Both the position numbers and the translations under genes were made by a program. Below are positions 11,633 to 22,459 of a stretch of DNA of 64,000 nt, in pieces (within the stretch, counting starts at the first letter, position 1; every line of letters starts with the position of its first letter). The notes beneath the pieces are model-generated. The model worked only from the letters and a program-made list of their open reading frames with translations, made no database searches and was not told the origin of the DNA. Origin of the DNA: Zingiber officinale (taxonomy: Eukaryota; Streptophyta; Magnoliopsida; Zingiberales; Zingiberaceae); NCBI RefSeq assembly GCF_018446385.1, contig NC_055996.1, positions 129,070,532 to 129,134,531 on the forward strand, in the 5' to 3' direction.

Positions 11633-12664
11633 TGTTGGAAAATGTTGAATGGAAACGCGACTTGTGGGTTGTAGTCCCACAACGAAAGAGCGGCTTTACG
11701 ACTAAATCGAGCAAAAGAAGTGAGAATTCAGGGCCCGGAATGCTCATACAAACTGATCAGGACATGAGATGTCCACGTAAGTTTGCCAAGTAAGGCCATG
11801 TGTCTCTTTCTTTTTTGGCAAAGGTCATGTGTCGCTTTCATTTGCTCAATGACATTGCTCAATGACACATGTAAAACCACGTGTATCACTTGGAAGCAAA
11901 GCCACATGTTTGGCTTGCATGCATGCCACCTATGGTTGCATGATTCATTGGCTTGCCTTGCTAAGAAGAAGCCACGTTGTGGCTTGGAAACTAAGCAACG
12001 ATGTGGTCTTGTGAAGCAGCCATGTCGTGGTTTGCTTAGCAAACATGCAAGCCACGAGCTTGCAACACTCTTGTCTATATAAGGTGGAGAAGACTTAAAG
12101 CAGAGTAGAGCATGAGTGCTTTGTGATCGTTTTCCACCATTCTTGTCTAAGAGCAAAACAATTTGAGAGCAAGAATCCCCTCTAAGTACTCTTTATTTTC
12201 TACTGTGCATCTTTTGCCCAGTAGATATCTGTGAGAGTTTTCAGGTATAGTTCAGATCGTCACGACAACCAGTGCTCGGTTGTGCTCGTGATCCTGTCGT
12301 TTTATCCTGGGAAACAGACATCCACCTAATCCTCTGAGCACGGCGGAGGGGACGAATCTGTTTTAAGGAGACATCACTCTGCTGGACTCGGCATCCACTC
12401 AGTGTTCGTGTTGCAGCTCTCGACATTCAGTCGATATCTAGGAAGCATCAAACTTCGACTCTCGACGAAGAACGAGCAACAACTCACGGTGTCCGCTCGA
12501 GAAGGCGACGTATCAACTCGGCGCAGGGCTCGGCTTGCTATAGCCGACAGCTTGAGATTATCTGCTCAAGCCTACTTGTTTGTAAGTCGTATTTGTGCAT
12601 CTAGCACAAACTCAGTAGTGTGAAACAGAGCTTCTGACGATTGTAACGGGTATACAACCCAACA
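11633..12664 (+). repeat. 5' LTR of the short-interior element
   Basis: It has a TATA-like CTATATAAGG at 12074-12083, the expected promoter position, and CACGTG-type words upstream (for example near 11879). It is about 12 bp longer than its partner because of a duplicated CAATGACATTGCT-like segment near 11850. Confidence 0.88.
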
Positions 12665-13200
12665 AAACTTAAAACAGATTTGTCCTGTTGCCATGGCGGC
12701 AGAAAATGTTGAGATGCAACAGGCTTAACATGTGTCGGCCTCCTCCGCCCCGATTGGGAATGTGCGAATCAATCATGGGGGAAAGCCAGAAAAGTTCACA
12801 GGAGTGAATTTCAAGCGGTGGCAGCAGAAGATGTTCTTCTACTTAACCATCAAGAAGAGTAGATGACAACTCTTGAGGGATCACTTATGTGAGAAAGAAG
12901 TGGGGTCGCTTCGAAGAGAATTTGAGGCTCAAGTCTTAGAAGTTCTCACAGAACCAGGCGTGTTCATGGCCAAGAACGAACACACTCATAAGACCTAACC
13001 TATATCAGGGAGAGTCTTGGGTAAGATCTGTCCATGCTTACACCAACGGCCGAATAGTTCAAAGGCATCACGTCTACTAATCTGCCAGTGAGCAAACAGA
13101 GTTTACAAGGGAAGGTTCAAAGGGTTACACCTACATATCCTATACTCGACTCAACTGTTGAAGACTATCACAAATCTTTGTTTCCATTCCTGTGGGGGAT
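12665..13200 (+). pseudogene. Interior with gag remnant of the short-interior element
   Basis: An ATG near 12692 opens MAAENVEMQQA, then a stop. Further in-frame stops interrupt the gag-like stretch. I see no convincing primer site right after the LTR; the usual TGGTATCAGAGC is absent or eroded. Confidence 0.7.
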
Positions 13201-14220
13201 TGTTGGAAAACGTTGAATGGAAGCGTGACTTGTGGGTTGTAGTCCCACAACGAAAGAGCGGCTTTACGATTAAATCGAGCAAAAGAAGTGAGAATTCAAG
13301 GCCTGGAATACTCATACAAACTAATCGGGACATGAGATGCCCACGTAAGTTTGCCAAGTAAGGTCATGTGTCTCTTTCATTTTTGGCAAAGGTCATGTGT
13401 CGCTTTCATTTGCTCAATTGACACATGCAAAACCACGTGTATCACTTGGAAGCAAAGCCACATGTTTGGCTTGCATGCATAGCACCTATGGTTGCATGAT
13501 TCATTGGCTTGCCTTGCTAAGAAGAAGCCACGTTGTGGCTTGGAAACTAAGCAACGGTGTGGTCTTGTGAAGCAGCCATGTTGTGGTTTGCTTGACAAAC
13601 ATGCAAGCCACGAGCTTGCAACACTCTTGTCTATATAAGGTGGAGAAGACTTAAAGCAGAGTAGAGCATGAGTGCTTTGTGATCGTTTTCCACCATTCTT
13701 GTCTAAGAGCAAAACAATTTGAGAGCAAGAATCCCCTCTAAGTACTCTTTCTTTTCTACTGTGCATCTTTTGCCCAGTAGATATCTGTGAGAGTTTTCAG
13801 GTATAGTTCAGATCGTCACGACAACCAGTGCTCGGTTGTGCTCGTGATCCTGTCATTTTATCCTGGGAAACAGACGTCCACCTAATCCTCTGAGCACGGC
13901 GGAGGGGACGAATCTGTTTTAAGGAGACATCATTCTGCTGGACTCGGCATCCACTCAGTGTTCGTGTTGCAGCTCTCGGCATCCAGTCGGTATCTAGGAA
14001 GCATCAAACTTCGACTCTCGATGAAGAACGGGCAACAACTCACGGTGTCCGCTCAAGAAGGCGACGTATCAACTCGGCGCAGGGCTCGGCTTGCTATAGC
14101 CGACAGCTTGAGATTATCTGCTCAAACCTACTTGTTTGTAAGTCGTATTTGTGCATCTGTCACAAACTCAGAAGTGTGAAACAGAGCTTTTGACGATTGT
14201 AACGGGTATACAACCCAACA
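13201..14220 (+). repeat. 3' LTR of the short-interior element
   Basis: Near-identical to the 5' LTR, including the TATA-like block CTATATAAGG at about 13631-13640. It is followed by the target duplication CCTTT. Confidence 0.88.
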
Positions 14221-14225
14221 CCTTT

Positions 14226-14943
14226 AACACACCATTTAAGCTAATCCTTGATTTGCTTAATGTGGTCATGAGACAGACAAGCATAAGTATTAGCAAGAAT
14301 AGTTCAAGCATCATGAGAGGTAGTTGCTTCTTGAATGAGAGGCATTAGAGGAGAAGAGATGGAGCCCACAAGAACACCAAAAAAAAAGCTTGTCCTGTTG
14401 ATTCTAAGGAAGTTAATTCGAATTTGGCATTTTAACATTGTGGCAAAAAAGGCGAATACACTCACCGCCAGCGCCTCCGCCAACTCATCCCAAGGCCAAC
14501 ACGGAGGAGGTAAATCACAGGCGGTTACTAGCCTTTGGAATAGTGACTAGCACATAAGGGAGGTATTTACTTCGACTTTGTCGAAATTTGAACCCAGACC
14601 TCATTATGGCAACACCTCATGCGCTAGCCACTATACCTCATTGGAATTTGGCATGTTAACATCATTCACACAAGTGGTGGGTGGTGGTCATGGGTGAGAA
14701 CTATCAAGAAATTTGAAGAGATCATATCTAATGAGGATAGTTGTAATCTGTAGTTTCTATGAGATAGAATTGGTAGAAGTAAGTTTAACATTATTTTGAT
14801 GAAAAATATTGATGAGGGTGAGAGGGAAGGCCGGATTGACAGAATTGTGGATGGTCACCTGAGTTTGATCAGTGGCATGGGGAGCAGGGAGAGAAGAAAT
14901 TAGGGTTTTATTAAAAAAAAAAACACTGAGAGCTCTGATACCA
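14226..14943 (-). pseudogene. Copia A gag remnant and primer site, with SINE insertion
   Basis: This is the 5' internal part of copia A read on the minus strand. The complement of 14932-14943 is TGGTATCAGAGC, the tRNA-iMet primer-binding site, directly beside the 5' LTR. The gag region is too eroded for confident translation and is interrupted by the SINE at 14438-14641. Confidence 0.7.
14438..14641 (-). mobile_element. Au-like tRNA-derived SINE
   Basis: On the minus strand it starts with GTGGCTAGCGCATGAGG (A-box region), followed by GGGTTCAAATTTC (B-box-like). It continues with the GATTTACCTCCTCCGTGTTGG and ATTCGCC blocks typical of Au SINEs and ends in a short T-run. Near-identical flanks AATTTGGCATTTTAACAT and AATTTGGCATGTTAACAT are a long target-site duplication (about 18 bp, one mismatch). 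Confidence 0.82.
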
Positions 14944-15076
14944 TGAAGGGCAAAACAAATTGATAAAAAAAAATTCCTTATGTTGTTTCCATTGAATTGA
15001 AAAACTATATAAAAAATACAAACGTTTAAATTTCAAAATCCAAATCACAATCAGATTTTTGTATCTGATTCTCCCA
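14944..15076 (-). repeat. 5' LTR of copia A
   Basis: Partner of 1565-1696, identified by shared sequence and by the primer site directly at its inner edge. Confidence 0.8.
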
Positions 15077-15386
15077 TACGTGTTTGACATAATTTTCTTG
15101 AAGTAGATTCCTCCTTCCGGTAGTGCTTCGAGGTTATGAGTCCCCCAGTGCTCCGAGGTAGAGCTGAGTGAGTACCCAAACATTAAAATTAGCGAATCGT
15201 CATTACACATTGAGTTGAAAATGTCAATCGTTGACCACTAATGGTCAACTGTTTCACTTGATGATTACACGTGAGATATAGACCTTGGTTTACACTCATG
15301 CATGTCCACGCGTGAGAGAGAGTTTCTCCCCATATATTTGTTCACGACATAAATGCTTATGAATTAATATAAATCAACCAACATAT
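15077..15386. other. Intergenic stretch, nothing recognised
   Basis: AT-rich sequence between copia A and the next LTR fragment. I see no gene, repeat unit or splice-bounded exon. Confidence 0.5.
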
Positions 15387-16872
15387 TGTTAGTGTGTGCA
15401 CTTCTATGTCAAGACACTCCTTATGTATTTTGTGGATAATTATTTAATAAAGTCAAGTATTTATCATTAATTATTTACTTTTCTATACGTATATAATTAA
15501 TGATAAAGTCCTACAGATTAATGAGTATATTAATCTAAAAATAGTCCTTGATCGGACAGATATCTAGGGGGGGCATGGATATCTAAATCAACGTTGAGTA
15601 TAACTAGGCCGAGATAGACCGAGGGATGAATATCCAAGTTGTACTTGGGGGTGCCTTGAGTTTAGAGGTACACTGGACACGACCCGCTCAAGAGGATACC
15701 ACATATTAAACATCATTGGTTATTCCTCTTATAAACGAGTGTAACTGATCTTTTGACTCGAGACCTTCATTTATTCTATGTGTGGAGTTATGTGCTTTGA
15801 CGTCATTAAAAGCAATCTTTAATTGGATTGTGATTAATACGGTAGTTGGGTGTATGACAAAGCGTAAAGAGAATAGTGTTGAGTCAATAGAGGATTCATC
15901 GCTCTCTTGGATTAGGAGTTAACATCCTGGCCGCTTGATAGAGATATTAGTGACTCGAAATCCATGGCTATGGGAGGAATGATTTATCATTCAAGAGGAG
16001 TCTATTATATCTTAAAAATCAAGTAAAACAATTAATTTGGTAATGATGCATAATATATCAAATTAATTGTGATACAGGCTTAGATGAAGAGATCGAATTA
16101 CATAGTAATCGATTTATGATTGTTTACAGTTTATGACTGATGTTAATTTTATCGCATTTGGTGGCTAAAAACTGTTGTTAGATGGTTACCTTAGTTTGTG
16201 TATGGATTTACACTGCCTTCGTGTATAAAACCTAGTGGGTCACACGCATAACAAGTAGACATGAACAATGGTATCGGAAGCTAGTCGAGATCAAGATCAA
16301 ATATAGATTTATTTGATACAAAGAAGAGAGAATTCGAATAGCCATAAACATGATGATTAATGGAGAATTCGAAGAGTCATCATAATGATAATTAATGAAG
16401 AATTTGAAGAGTCATTATAATGAATGTTATAAATGAAGAATTTATGGAGCCTATAACTCTTCATCTTCCTAATTAATGAAGATAAAAAATGATGAATTTA
16501 TTAAGAACTTAACTCTTCGTATTCCTTGGAGGCTATAAGTAGTCATTCTCGGAAAAATGCAAGAAGAGATTGATTCTCTCCGAGTTTCCCTCGTCAACTT
16601 CTTCTTCGTTCAGGAAGAGATCGTAGTGTTTCCAAGGCTTTGTCGATTCAAGAGGTTAGCACCTAACGGATCGTGTCAAGTTCGTGATCTAGTGCGCGTG
16701 GATACCGCTAGAGGAGTCACACGTGGGGCTCTTATCTGTCTATTTGTCTGTGATATCATTCACACCTATCGAGGACTCAAGATATGTTTTTATGCTACTT
16801 TTGTGTAAAACTATATATACCACGAAAAGATCCATGATCAATATATGTCTTCCGTTGCGCCGAACCCAACAC
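15387..16872 (+). mobile_element. Degenerate LTR retrotransposon fragment with primer site
   Basis: A segment starting TGTTAGTG runs to GAACA at about 16267, directly followed by TGGTATCGGAAGC (from 16269), a one-mismatch version of the plant tRNA-iMet primer site. This implies an LTR of roughly 880 bp. Downstream are about three AT-rich units of roughly 43 bp containing GAATTCGAAGAGTCAT (16330-16440). A piece that looks like the 3' half of an LTR follows: TATAAGTAG near 16535, ending CGAACCCAACA at about 16872. No coding domain remains. How the two LTR-like pieces relate is unclear. Confidence 0.5.
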
Positions 16873-16914
16873 ATATCTTAAAATTCAATGTGAGTTTAAA
16901 GTTTCATTCATAAT

Positions 16915-18531
16915 TAGGGGTGTTAATTTAGGTGGATTGGGTCAGGTTCGGGTTAGAATTTTTTTTTAAGTTCCAACCCGAACTGACTAGAACCCGAAAC
17001 CCTTAAACCTGAACTTGATCAACTCAAACCTGACCCGAATAATCCGAAAATTCAATTCAAAACTATTTTTTTTACTATTTTTCCTATAATTCTTTACTTT
17101 TATTTCAATATTTTATCATTATTATACTAAATTAATATTACTATATGATCCTCTCGGGAGCTGAGAAGACGGACCTGTCGAAACGACGTGTATGGAAGGT
17201 TGACCGCATCCCCATGACCCGGCTGAAGAGCTGTCTCCTGTGTCGACCGAGTCGTCAGAAATCCTCCGGTCAACCGTACCTGCAGCCAGCGACCACCAGG
17301 TTACCCTGGTCTCTGGTACCTCGGTGCTCGAGGCGGATCCCACGAATACATAAGCAGCCGAATACTAATAACAAAATAGTGAAATAAATGCAGGAAAGGT
17401 ACGGTAACGTACCCTGGCCCGGGGGGAGGGGGCGCCCTCGGATGGCTGGATGAGCTGATCGAGTCGCCGCGACCTTGAATAGTAGGTGAAGGTCCACCAG
17501 GTGAGTAGCTGGCTCCGGTGGCTCAAAGCCGGATGCGATATGGATCCGTAAGACGACGCACGGTCCAACTACAGCCTCGGCTCTTAGGCCGGAATGCAAC
17601 AGCAGCACGAACTCCATCGGCTCGCAGGCCAGGATACAATAGCGGCACGAAGGTCGGACACGCTCTCGGCTCGCAGGCCGGAATATATGCATAGTACGAT
17701 ACCTGAACCCTTGGACGGCGGCGACCCGGAGGGTGACGACGCTGGACGCCGGAGGCGCTGGCTGCTAGAGGCGGCTGTGGCCGGAGGCGGCACCCACTGC
17801 AGGGTGATGTCGGCGGCTGCTGGACATGGCTGGCGTCGGCGGCAGTGAATATACCATCTGTGTACACTTTTATCGTGCTGGTCGGGCACGAGGAAGCCCA
17901 CGCCGAAGGAGATTTCCGACAAGAAGAGAAGCAGTGCCTCTGTTCCGGCAGGTGACGACTGACAAAGGAGGAGGACGTGAGGTGTCTTCTTCACGATGGC
18001 CTGGATCGACGAGGAGAAGGTAAAGAAGCAGGGGTGGCCTCGCTGGAGATGGCCAGCGCTGGGAACACTGAAGAGAGGCGACTCTCGGGTCAAGGTCGTG
18101 ACTGCCGGCGAGAGGAGAAGGCCGACTGTAATGAGAAGGTCGGAGTAATGGCGGGTAGAGGAGAGGAAGAAGGGAGCGCCGACGGAGAGCTTGAGAAGGA
18201 GAGAGCCTCTCCCTAGTGGCTGGCAGCGGAGAGGAGCAAGACCAAACTGCCCTTTCTCCCCTTCCTTATTACATCTAAGCCATCCCCATCTATCCGCATC
18301 ACTATATATAAAATCATCTTAAATTTTAAAATAAAATTATCTAAAAAGTACTCACTAAGTGATTAAACCCTAAATTCAGGTTAAATCAAATCGGATGAAT
18401 CCGAATTCAATGAGAAAATTTTCAACCCAAAATCCTTGGAATCCGAATTCAAAGATTTCTAACCCGAATTTGATTTTCTTTTAATCGACTTGGATCAAAT
18501 TATCAGATCAGATTTATTTTTAACACCCCTA
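16915..18531. mobile_element. hAT-like non-autonomous element with GC-rich core
   Basis: The ends are inverted repeats starting TAGGGGTGTTAA, a terminus typical of plant hAT elements. The 8-bp flanks TTCATAAT (16907-16914) and TGCACAAT (18532-18539) match at six of eight positions, as expected for an old hAT target duplication. AT-rich subterminal zones full of CCCGAACC or TCCGAATTC words enclose a GC-rich core (about 17145-18235). No transposase is visible. Confidence 0.7.
17145..18235. other. GC-rich core of the hAT-like element, origin unknown
   Basis: This 1.1-kb block is much more GC-rich than its surroundings. It contains three diverged copies of about 50 bp with a 'CTCGCAGGCCGGAATA' core and GCACGA (17575-17700). 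Open frames occur in several overlapping phases, as expected of GC-rich DNA, and none shows a known domain. It could be captured genic DNA (5' UTR or first exon), an LTR fragment, or the natural core of the element. Confidence 0.5.
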
Positions 18532-18797
18532 TGCACAATAAAATTTCTTTCCTCTACGCTTCATTTATCTTTTCCTTTTCCATATATCTAACATCACCCT
18601 CGTCTTCATCTATCGGGCTAAGGACAGTTCTGGCAACTAAGTGCGATGGCTATGGTTGCCAAGAATTAACGGAGATCAAGGTCGAAGAAACTAACTCAGC
18701 AAGAAAGCTTCCGCTAGAAGCAAGGGGAATAATTGGACCGCATGGGAAGGATACAGAGGTGGCTGCTCGATGGGAATATATATTTTATAATCGTTAA
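18531..18797 (+). CDS. Possible small secreted peptide (88 aa), uncertain
   Basis: The 88-residue frame starts with KISFLYASFIFSFSIYL, which would serve as a signal peptide, followed by a polar chain with two cysteines (ATKCDGYGC) and a charged C-terminal half. This matches the general look of plant small secreted peptides, but I recognise no family motif. The start ATG uses the last base of the hAT-like element plus its target duplication, so this N-terminus exists only because of the insertion. It may equally be a chance frame or an exon remnant. Confidence 0.22.
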   Translation: MHNKISFLYASFIFSFSIYLTSPSSSSIGLRTVLATKCDGYGCQELTEIKVEETNSARKLPLEARGIIGPHGKDTEVAARWEYIFYNR

Positions 18798-19324
18798 ACA
18801 TTTTGAGTTAATGATATTTGACTACCATTAATTAATTAAAAATCACATTAACTCAATTGAAGTCGTTTTTAGTTAAATTGATATCTCACTTAATTAATAT
18901 AATCAGTTATCATCTAATGATTGGGATGATGATGAAATTATCCAAACGCGTTGGACACAGAAATAATTTACATGTGCCTTTCTTTTTATAAATTTAAATA
19001 GTAATTTATCATACTTAAATTTAAAAAATATTCAAAACTAATATTTAACGTTGATATTTATTAAAATGAATATTTATTCTCTAAAATACTCTCTTTACAC
19101 TCTCAAACCAAATTAAGTTTTTTTTAATCTAATTGAACGGACAAAATTATAATTAATTATTACCAGACAATCGATGTGGTAATCATAATTTTATAGTCAC
19201 AAGTTTTATTATGAGCTTTAAAAAATTACAATGGGCATAATTTCACAACTAGAAGAGAAATTCTATGAGAAATTATTTTGGTTCAATTTAAATAAAGAGA
19301 ATTGGTTAGATCTATATGTCCAAA
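18798..19324. other. AT-rich intergenic DNA
   Basis: Very AT-rich sequence with no coding signal or clear repeat structure. Confidence 0.5.
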
Positions 19325-19520
19325 GGTGATTATGTTCACCTCCAGCATCCTCGTCAACTCGTCTCAAAACCAATACGAAGAAGGTAAATTATGATAACTA
19401 AGCGACAAATGGAAAGGGGAGGAGGGTTGCAAGGATTGACGTCCCATGAGCCCCGAAATTTGATCTCTGGACCTTATGTGACAAACTAATAACCACTTAC
19501 CAATTTAGTTAAACCCATGG
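19325..19520 (-). mobile_element. Diverged SINE-like sequence
   Basis: On the minus strand it has AGATCAAATTTCG (B-box-like), then AATTTACCTTCTTCGTATTGG and a GACGAGTTGACGAGGATGCTGG block. These line up with the SINE at 14438-14641 (ATTTACCTCCTCCGTGTTGG; GATGAGTTGGCGGAGGCGCTGG). It is a more decayed member of the same Au-like class. Ends are approximate and no target duplication was confirmed. Confidence 0.6.
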
Positions 19521-19727
19521 GGGCTGAGAATTAATTAAATCTAGTTTGATGTAATAGTGGATGAAGGAAGAAATATTTTAGAAAACAAATATGAATTCTA
19601 ATAAATTGATACTCTATAATAATTTACGATTATTAGGGATGAACCAATTGAGTTGGGTCCAAAGAAAGAGGAGGTTGGGCTATGTGTATTTAAAAAGATG
19701 CTAAGCCCAAGAAACTTAGCATGATTA

Positions 19728-20042
19728 GGGTATTTCTAATGGTTAAAATTCTAAATGAATTTTTTTTAATGATCTCAATATGTCACATTAATAATATGAA
19801 AGCTTATTAAAATATATCCATTGGATAGAGCTCTAAATATGTTTTTTTGTGATCCAATTCATAGCATGAGTTACATGATTTCATGCATATTGCATTAATT
19901 TCGAGATAAAAGAGTAGGTTTGAGTTTTCACTACTGCTTTTAAACTACAAACCTCAAACCTCATTTCTATAATGGTTCAAGGTTTTTTATTCAGCTATTT
20001 AGATTTTACAAACCTTTCATAAACCTTGCATTGAAGATGCCC
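19728..20042. mobile_element. MITE with GGGCATCTTCAATG-type inverted ends
   Basis: The left end reads GGGTATTTCTAATGG and the right end reverse-complements to GGGCATCTTCAATGCAA, so about 11 of 14 terminal bases are inverted matches. The roughly 315-bp AT-rich interior has no coding capacity. GGGCATCTCCAATG-like ends recur on plant MITEs. The target duplication is not clear. Confidence 0.5.
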
Positions 20043-20060
20043 GAAAATGCTCTAAAATCG

Positions 20061-20154
20061 AGTTCAAAATCTAAAGGTGCTTGGGAGTTAGATTCAAAAT
20101 CTAAAGGTGCTTGGGAGTCGGATTCAAAATCTGAAGGTGTTCGGGAGTTGGAGA
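20061..20154. repeat. 30-bp tandem repeat, three copies
   Basis: Units starting at 20061, 20091 and 20121 share GATTCAAAATCTAAAGGTGC followed by TTGGGAGT, with few substitutions. No coding link is seen. Confidence 0.85.
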
Positions 20155-20281
20155 TGGAACCATGAGGTGCTCAAGAAACATGTTTAGACTCAGAGAGTGT
20201 TTGAGCGATGAGCGCAAAGCCTAATAATGCTCTAGAAAGAGAACCACATATTTGGTTTGGTTCAGGGTTAATAAAAACAAT

Positions 20282-21059
20282 TGATAATGATTATTATGGA
20301 CAGAGGTTTCGGGTGACCATTGATGATCGACAATCGTTATTGATCCGGCGGTAAGAATGGGGGATCCACTTCCTGAAGGGTCTCAGCTTGAGGACAGATG
20401 GAGGGCTGACTAAGCGGTTAATGGCCGCGCCGAGCAGCTGAGTAGGTCCGAGCGGAACCAAAGATAACCCAGCCATGGGCTTGGGTTTCCGACGCCAAGG
20501 CGGGAAGACTGAATGGTCGAGCGGGTGTCCACCCGGCTGGGATCGAGGGCCGAGCGGGTGGTCCGCTCGTCCAGGATAAGGGCGAGGATGCAAAGATTAG
20601 CCGAGCGGCCTATTCGTTCGGCTCGGGATATGGGATGTCAGCAGAGGCGTGTCTGATGATTAGGCCGTACACAAGTTTGCACGAGGGATGATCTCGCCGT
20701 CACATCATGGAGAGGTTGACATAGTAGCGGTATGGCCTTATGGACGTCTTTCTGACAGACCCATACCTGGGTATGGTCCTTCTGACAGACCCATACCTGG
20801 GCATGGTCGAAAGCAGGTGATTGCTTTGATTGGCGCGCCCAGGCTCCTTCGAGAGGTCTATATAAGGTCTCCATTTCTTCACCGGAGGTACGAAAGTCTT
20901 CATTCGGCAGCCACCTTCTTCTTCTATTTCCTCGCCTAACTTGAGCGTCGGAGGTCGCCGGGACACCCCCGGCTTGGTTTTGTTGCAGGTTCGCCGAGCA
21001 CTCAAGGATCCAGAAGAAGCGCCACACCCGCTCCGCTTGACTCTGTTCGGACAGGATCA
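20282..21059 (+). repeat. 5' LTR of the Tat-type gypsy element
   Basis: It has a TATA-like TCTATATAAGG at 20857-20867 and two copies of a 30-bp unit with CTTCTGACAGACCCATACCT (about 20751-20812). It ends ACAGGATCA just before the primer site. The left edge is a guess from a TG dinucleotide, because the matching part of the 3' LTR is deleted. Confidence 0.7.
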
Positions 21060-21499
21060 ATTTGGCCCGTCTGTGAAGACTCGCATCCGATGAAACGATG
21101 GATGAGGGACGACAACACACGGTGGCGCTTTCGACGGAAGAACTCAAGCTCTGGTCGAGATAAGGGCCGCCAAACTTGTGGAGCAAAAAAAGCAGCCGCC
21201 GAGCGGCCGGAGCAACAAGCAACATCTGCGCCGGGTGGCGAACGGAAGCACCTCAAGCCACCGTTGCATTCCATCGGCCTTATTTCGCACCCCTGAAGTA
21301 CTCAGCTCAAGAGATAGAGGATCTTCTTCGGACGAAATGCTAAGACAGAAAAGGGAAAGCTCCCCGGGCGGACTCATCTCCCGAGCGGATCAATCGCCAA
21401 TTCTCGGAGGCTATTCTACAAGACCCTCTACCCAAGCACTACGTGCCTCCGACGATCGGCGAGTACAACAGAACAACGGACCCGGATGATCATCTGGGT

Positions 21500-22458
21500 A
21501 AGTTTGATAACACAGCTACGCTCCATCAATATAATATACAGATGGCGTAAAGTGCCGAGTCTTTCTTACTACTCTTTCTGGATTGGCTCAACGGTGGTTT
21601 CGGAGGCTGCCGGACGGATACATCACAAGCTTCAAGGACTTCCGAACGGCATTCCTCCACCACTTCGCCAGCAGTCGGCGTTATCAGAAGACAAGTGTCA
21701 GCTTGTTCGCCATCAAACAGGAAGCCCGCAAATCTCTCCGAGCCTACATTCAGCGATTCAACACTGTGGCCATGGACATTCCAACAGCCACCTCGGAGAC
21801 CATGATGAATGCCTTCACACAAGGTTTAGTGGATGGGGATTTTTTCCGATCACTCATTCGGAAACCGCCCCGAGATTATGATCATATACTATACCGAGCC
21901 AATGAATACATCAACGTGGAGGAAGCGCAAGCGGCCAGGAAAAAAGAAATACCAATCGAACGGGCTCCTCCTGCCGAGCGGAGACCCTTCGCCGCTCATC
22001 AACCGCCGAAAGGACCAAGGGCTGAAGCAATCCGCTCCCCTCGTATGAGGTCCCAAGTGCAAGAAGTAGCTGTCACTCGGAGCAAGCCCAAGAAGAAATG
22101 GACCCCTATGTTCTGCTCCTTCCACCGGACGGATACGCACAACACGAGGGATTGTCGAAGTCTTCCCTTCGTGGCTAATCCCATTCCCAGGAATGCCGAA
22201 CGACGGTCTCCTTCCATCGACAGGAGACAAAGGACCCATGAAGCCGACCGGACCCGCACCGAGAGACGACATCAACAGACGCCCGATCGGCACCGCTCTC
22301 CAAGACAGGAGAGTCGTCGAGCATCCAGAGAACGGTCCCGACCGTCCACTCGGGAAGAGGAAAATAGGAGCAATACTTCTCGGGGCGAGATCAACATTAT
22401 TGCTGGTGGGCCGACCGGCGGAGACTCCAACCGAGCCAGAAAGGCGGGTGTCCGGTAG
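21500..22458 (+). pseudogene. Gypsy gag polyprotein, nearly open
   Basis: Gag forms the particle that packages element RNA. The main open part starts at 21583 and keeps the retrotransposon-gag core (LAQRWFRRLPDGYITSFKDF, then LRAYIQRFN). A zinc-knuckle-like motif CSFHRTDTHNTRDC (CX2HX4HX4C) follows near residue 180, then an Arg/Ser-rich tail. The N-terminal part continues upstream in another phase (DPDDHLGKFDNTATLHQY), with a small indel near 21531-21540 breaking the frame. The gene is therefore frameshifted at its start. Confidence 0.75.
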
Positions 22459-22459
22459 C

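Larger units (their letters stand above)
11633..14220 (+). mobile_element. Non-autonomous LTR retrotransposon with long LTRs and a tiny interior
   Basis: Two near-identical direct repeats (11633-12664, 1032 bp; 13201-14220, 1020 bp) begin TGTTGGAAAA and end CAACCCAACA. They flank only 536 bp. The target duplication CCTTT is perfect (11628-11632 and 14221-14225). A polypurine tract GTGGGGGA directly precedes the right LTR, so the element reads rightward. The interior keeps a gag remnant with stops (HGGKPEKFTGVNFKRWQQKM, about 12776-12835), typical of copia gag. No protease, RT or integrase is present, so movement would need proteins from another copia. The LTRs differ by one 12-bp indel and scattered substitutions, suggesting a fairly young insertion. 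Confidence 0.9.
1565..15076 (-). mobile_element. Ty1/copia retrotransposon A, short LTRs, host to four nested insertions
   Basis: Direct repeats at 1565-1696 and 14944-15076 begin TGAAGG and share a stretch containing TTGTTTCCATTGAATT. A tRNA-iMet primer site read on the minus strand (TGGTATCAGAGC, complement of 14932-14943) abuts the right repeat, so the right repeat is the 5' LTR and the element is transcribed leftward. Minus-strand remnants follow the copia order: gag, protease, integrase, reverse transcriptase, RNase H. All are full of stops and frameshifts, so the element is dead. No convincing 5-bp target duplication was found. The short LTRs and RT sequence suggest the Ale/Retrofit group, but that is inference. 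Confidence 0.85.

Noticed and set aside
12241-12623. Open frames within the LTRs at 11633-14220
   Set aside because: Present in both LTRs with different breaks and lacking any domain; LTRs are regulatory DNA.
17270-18216. Several overlapping open frames (up to 169 aa) in the GC-rich hAT core
   Set aside because: They occur in all phases on both strands, as expected from GC-rich DNA, and contain no recognisable motif.
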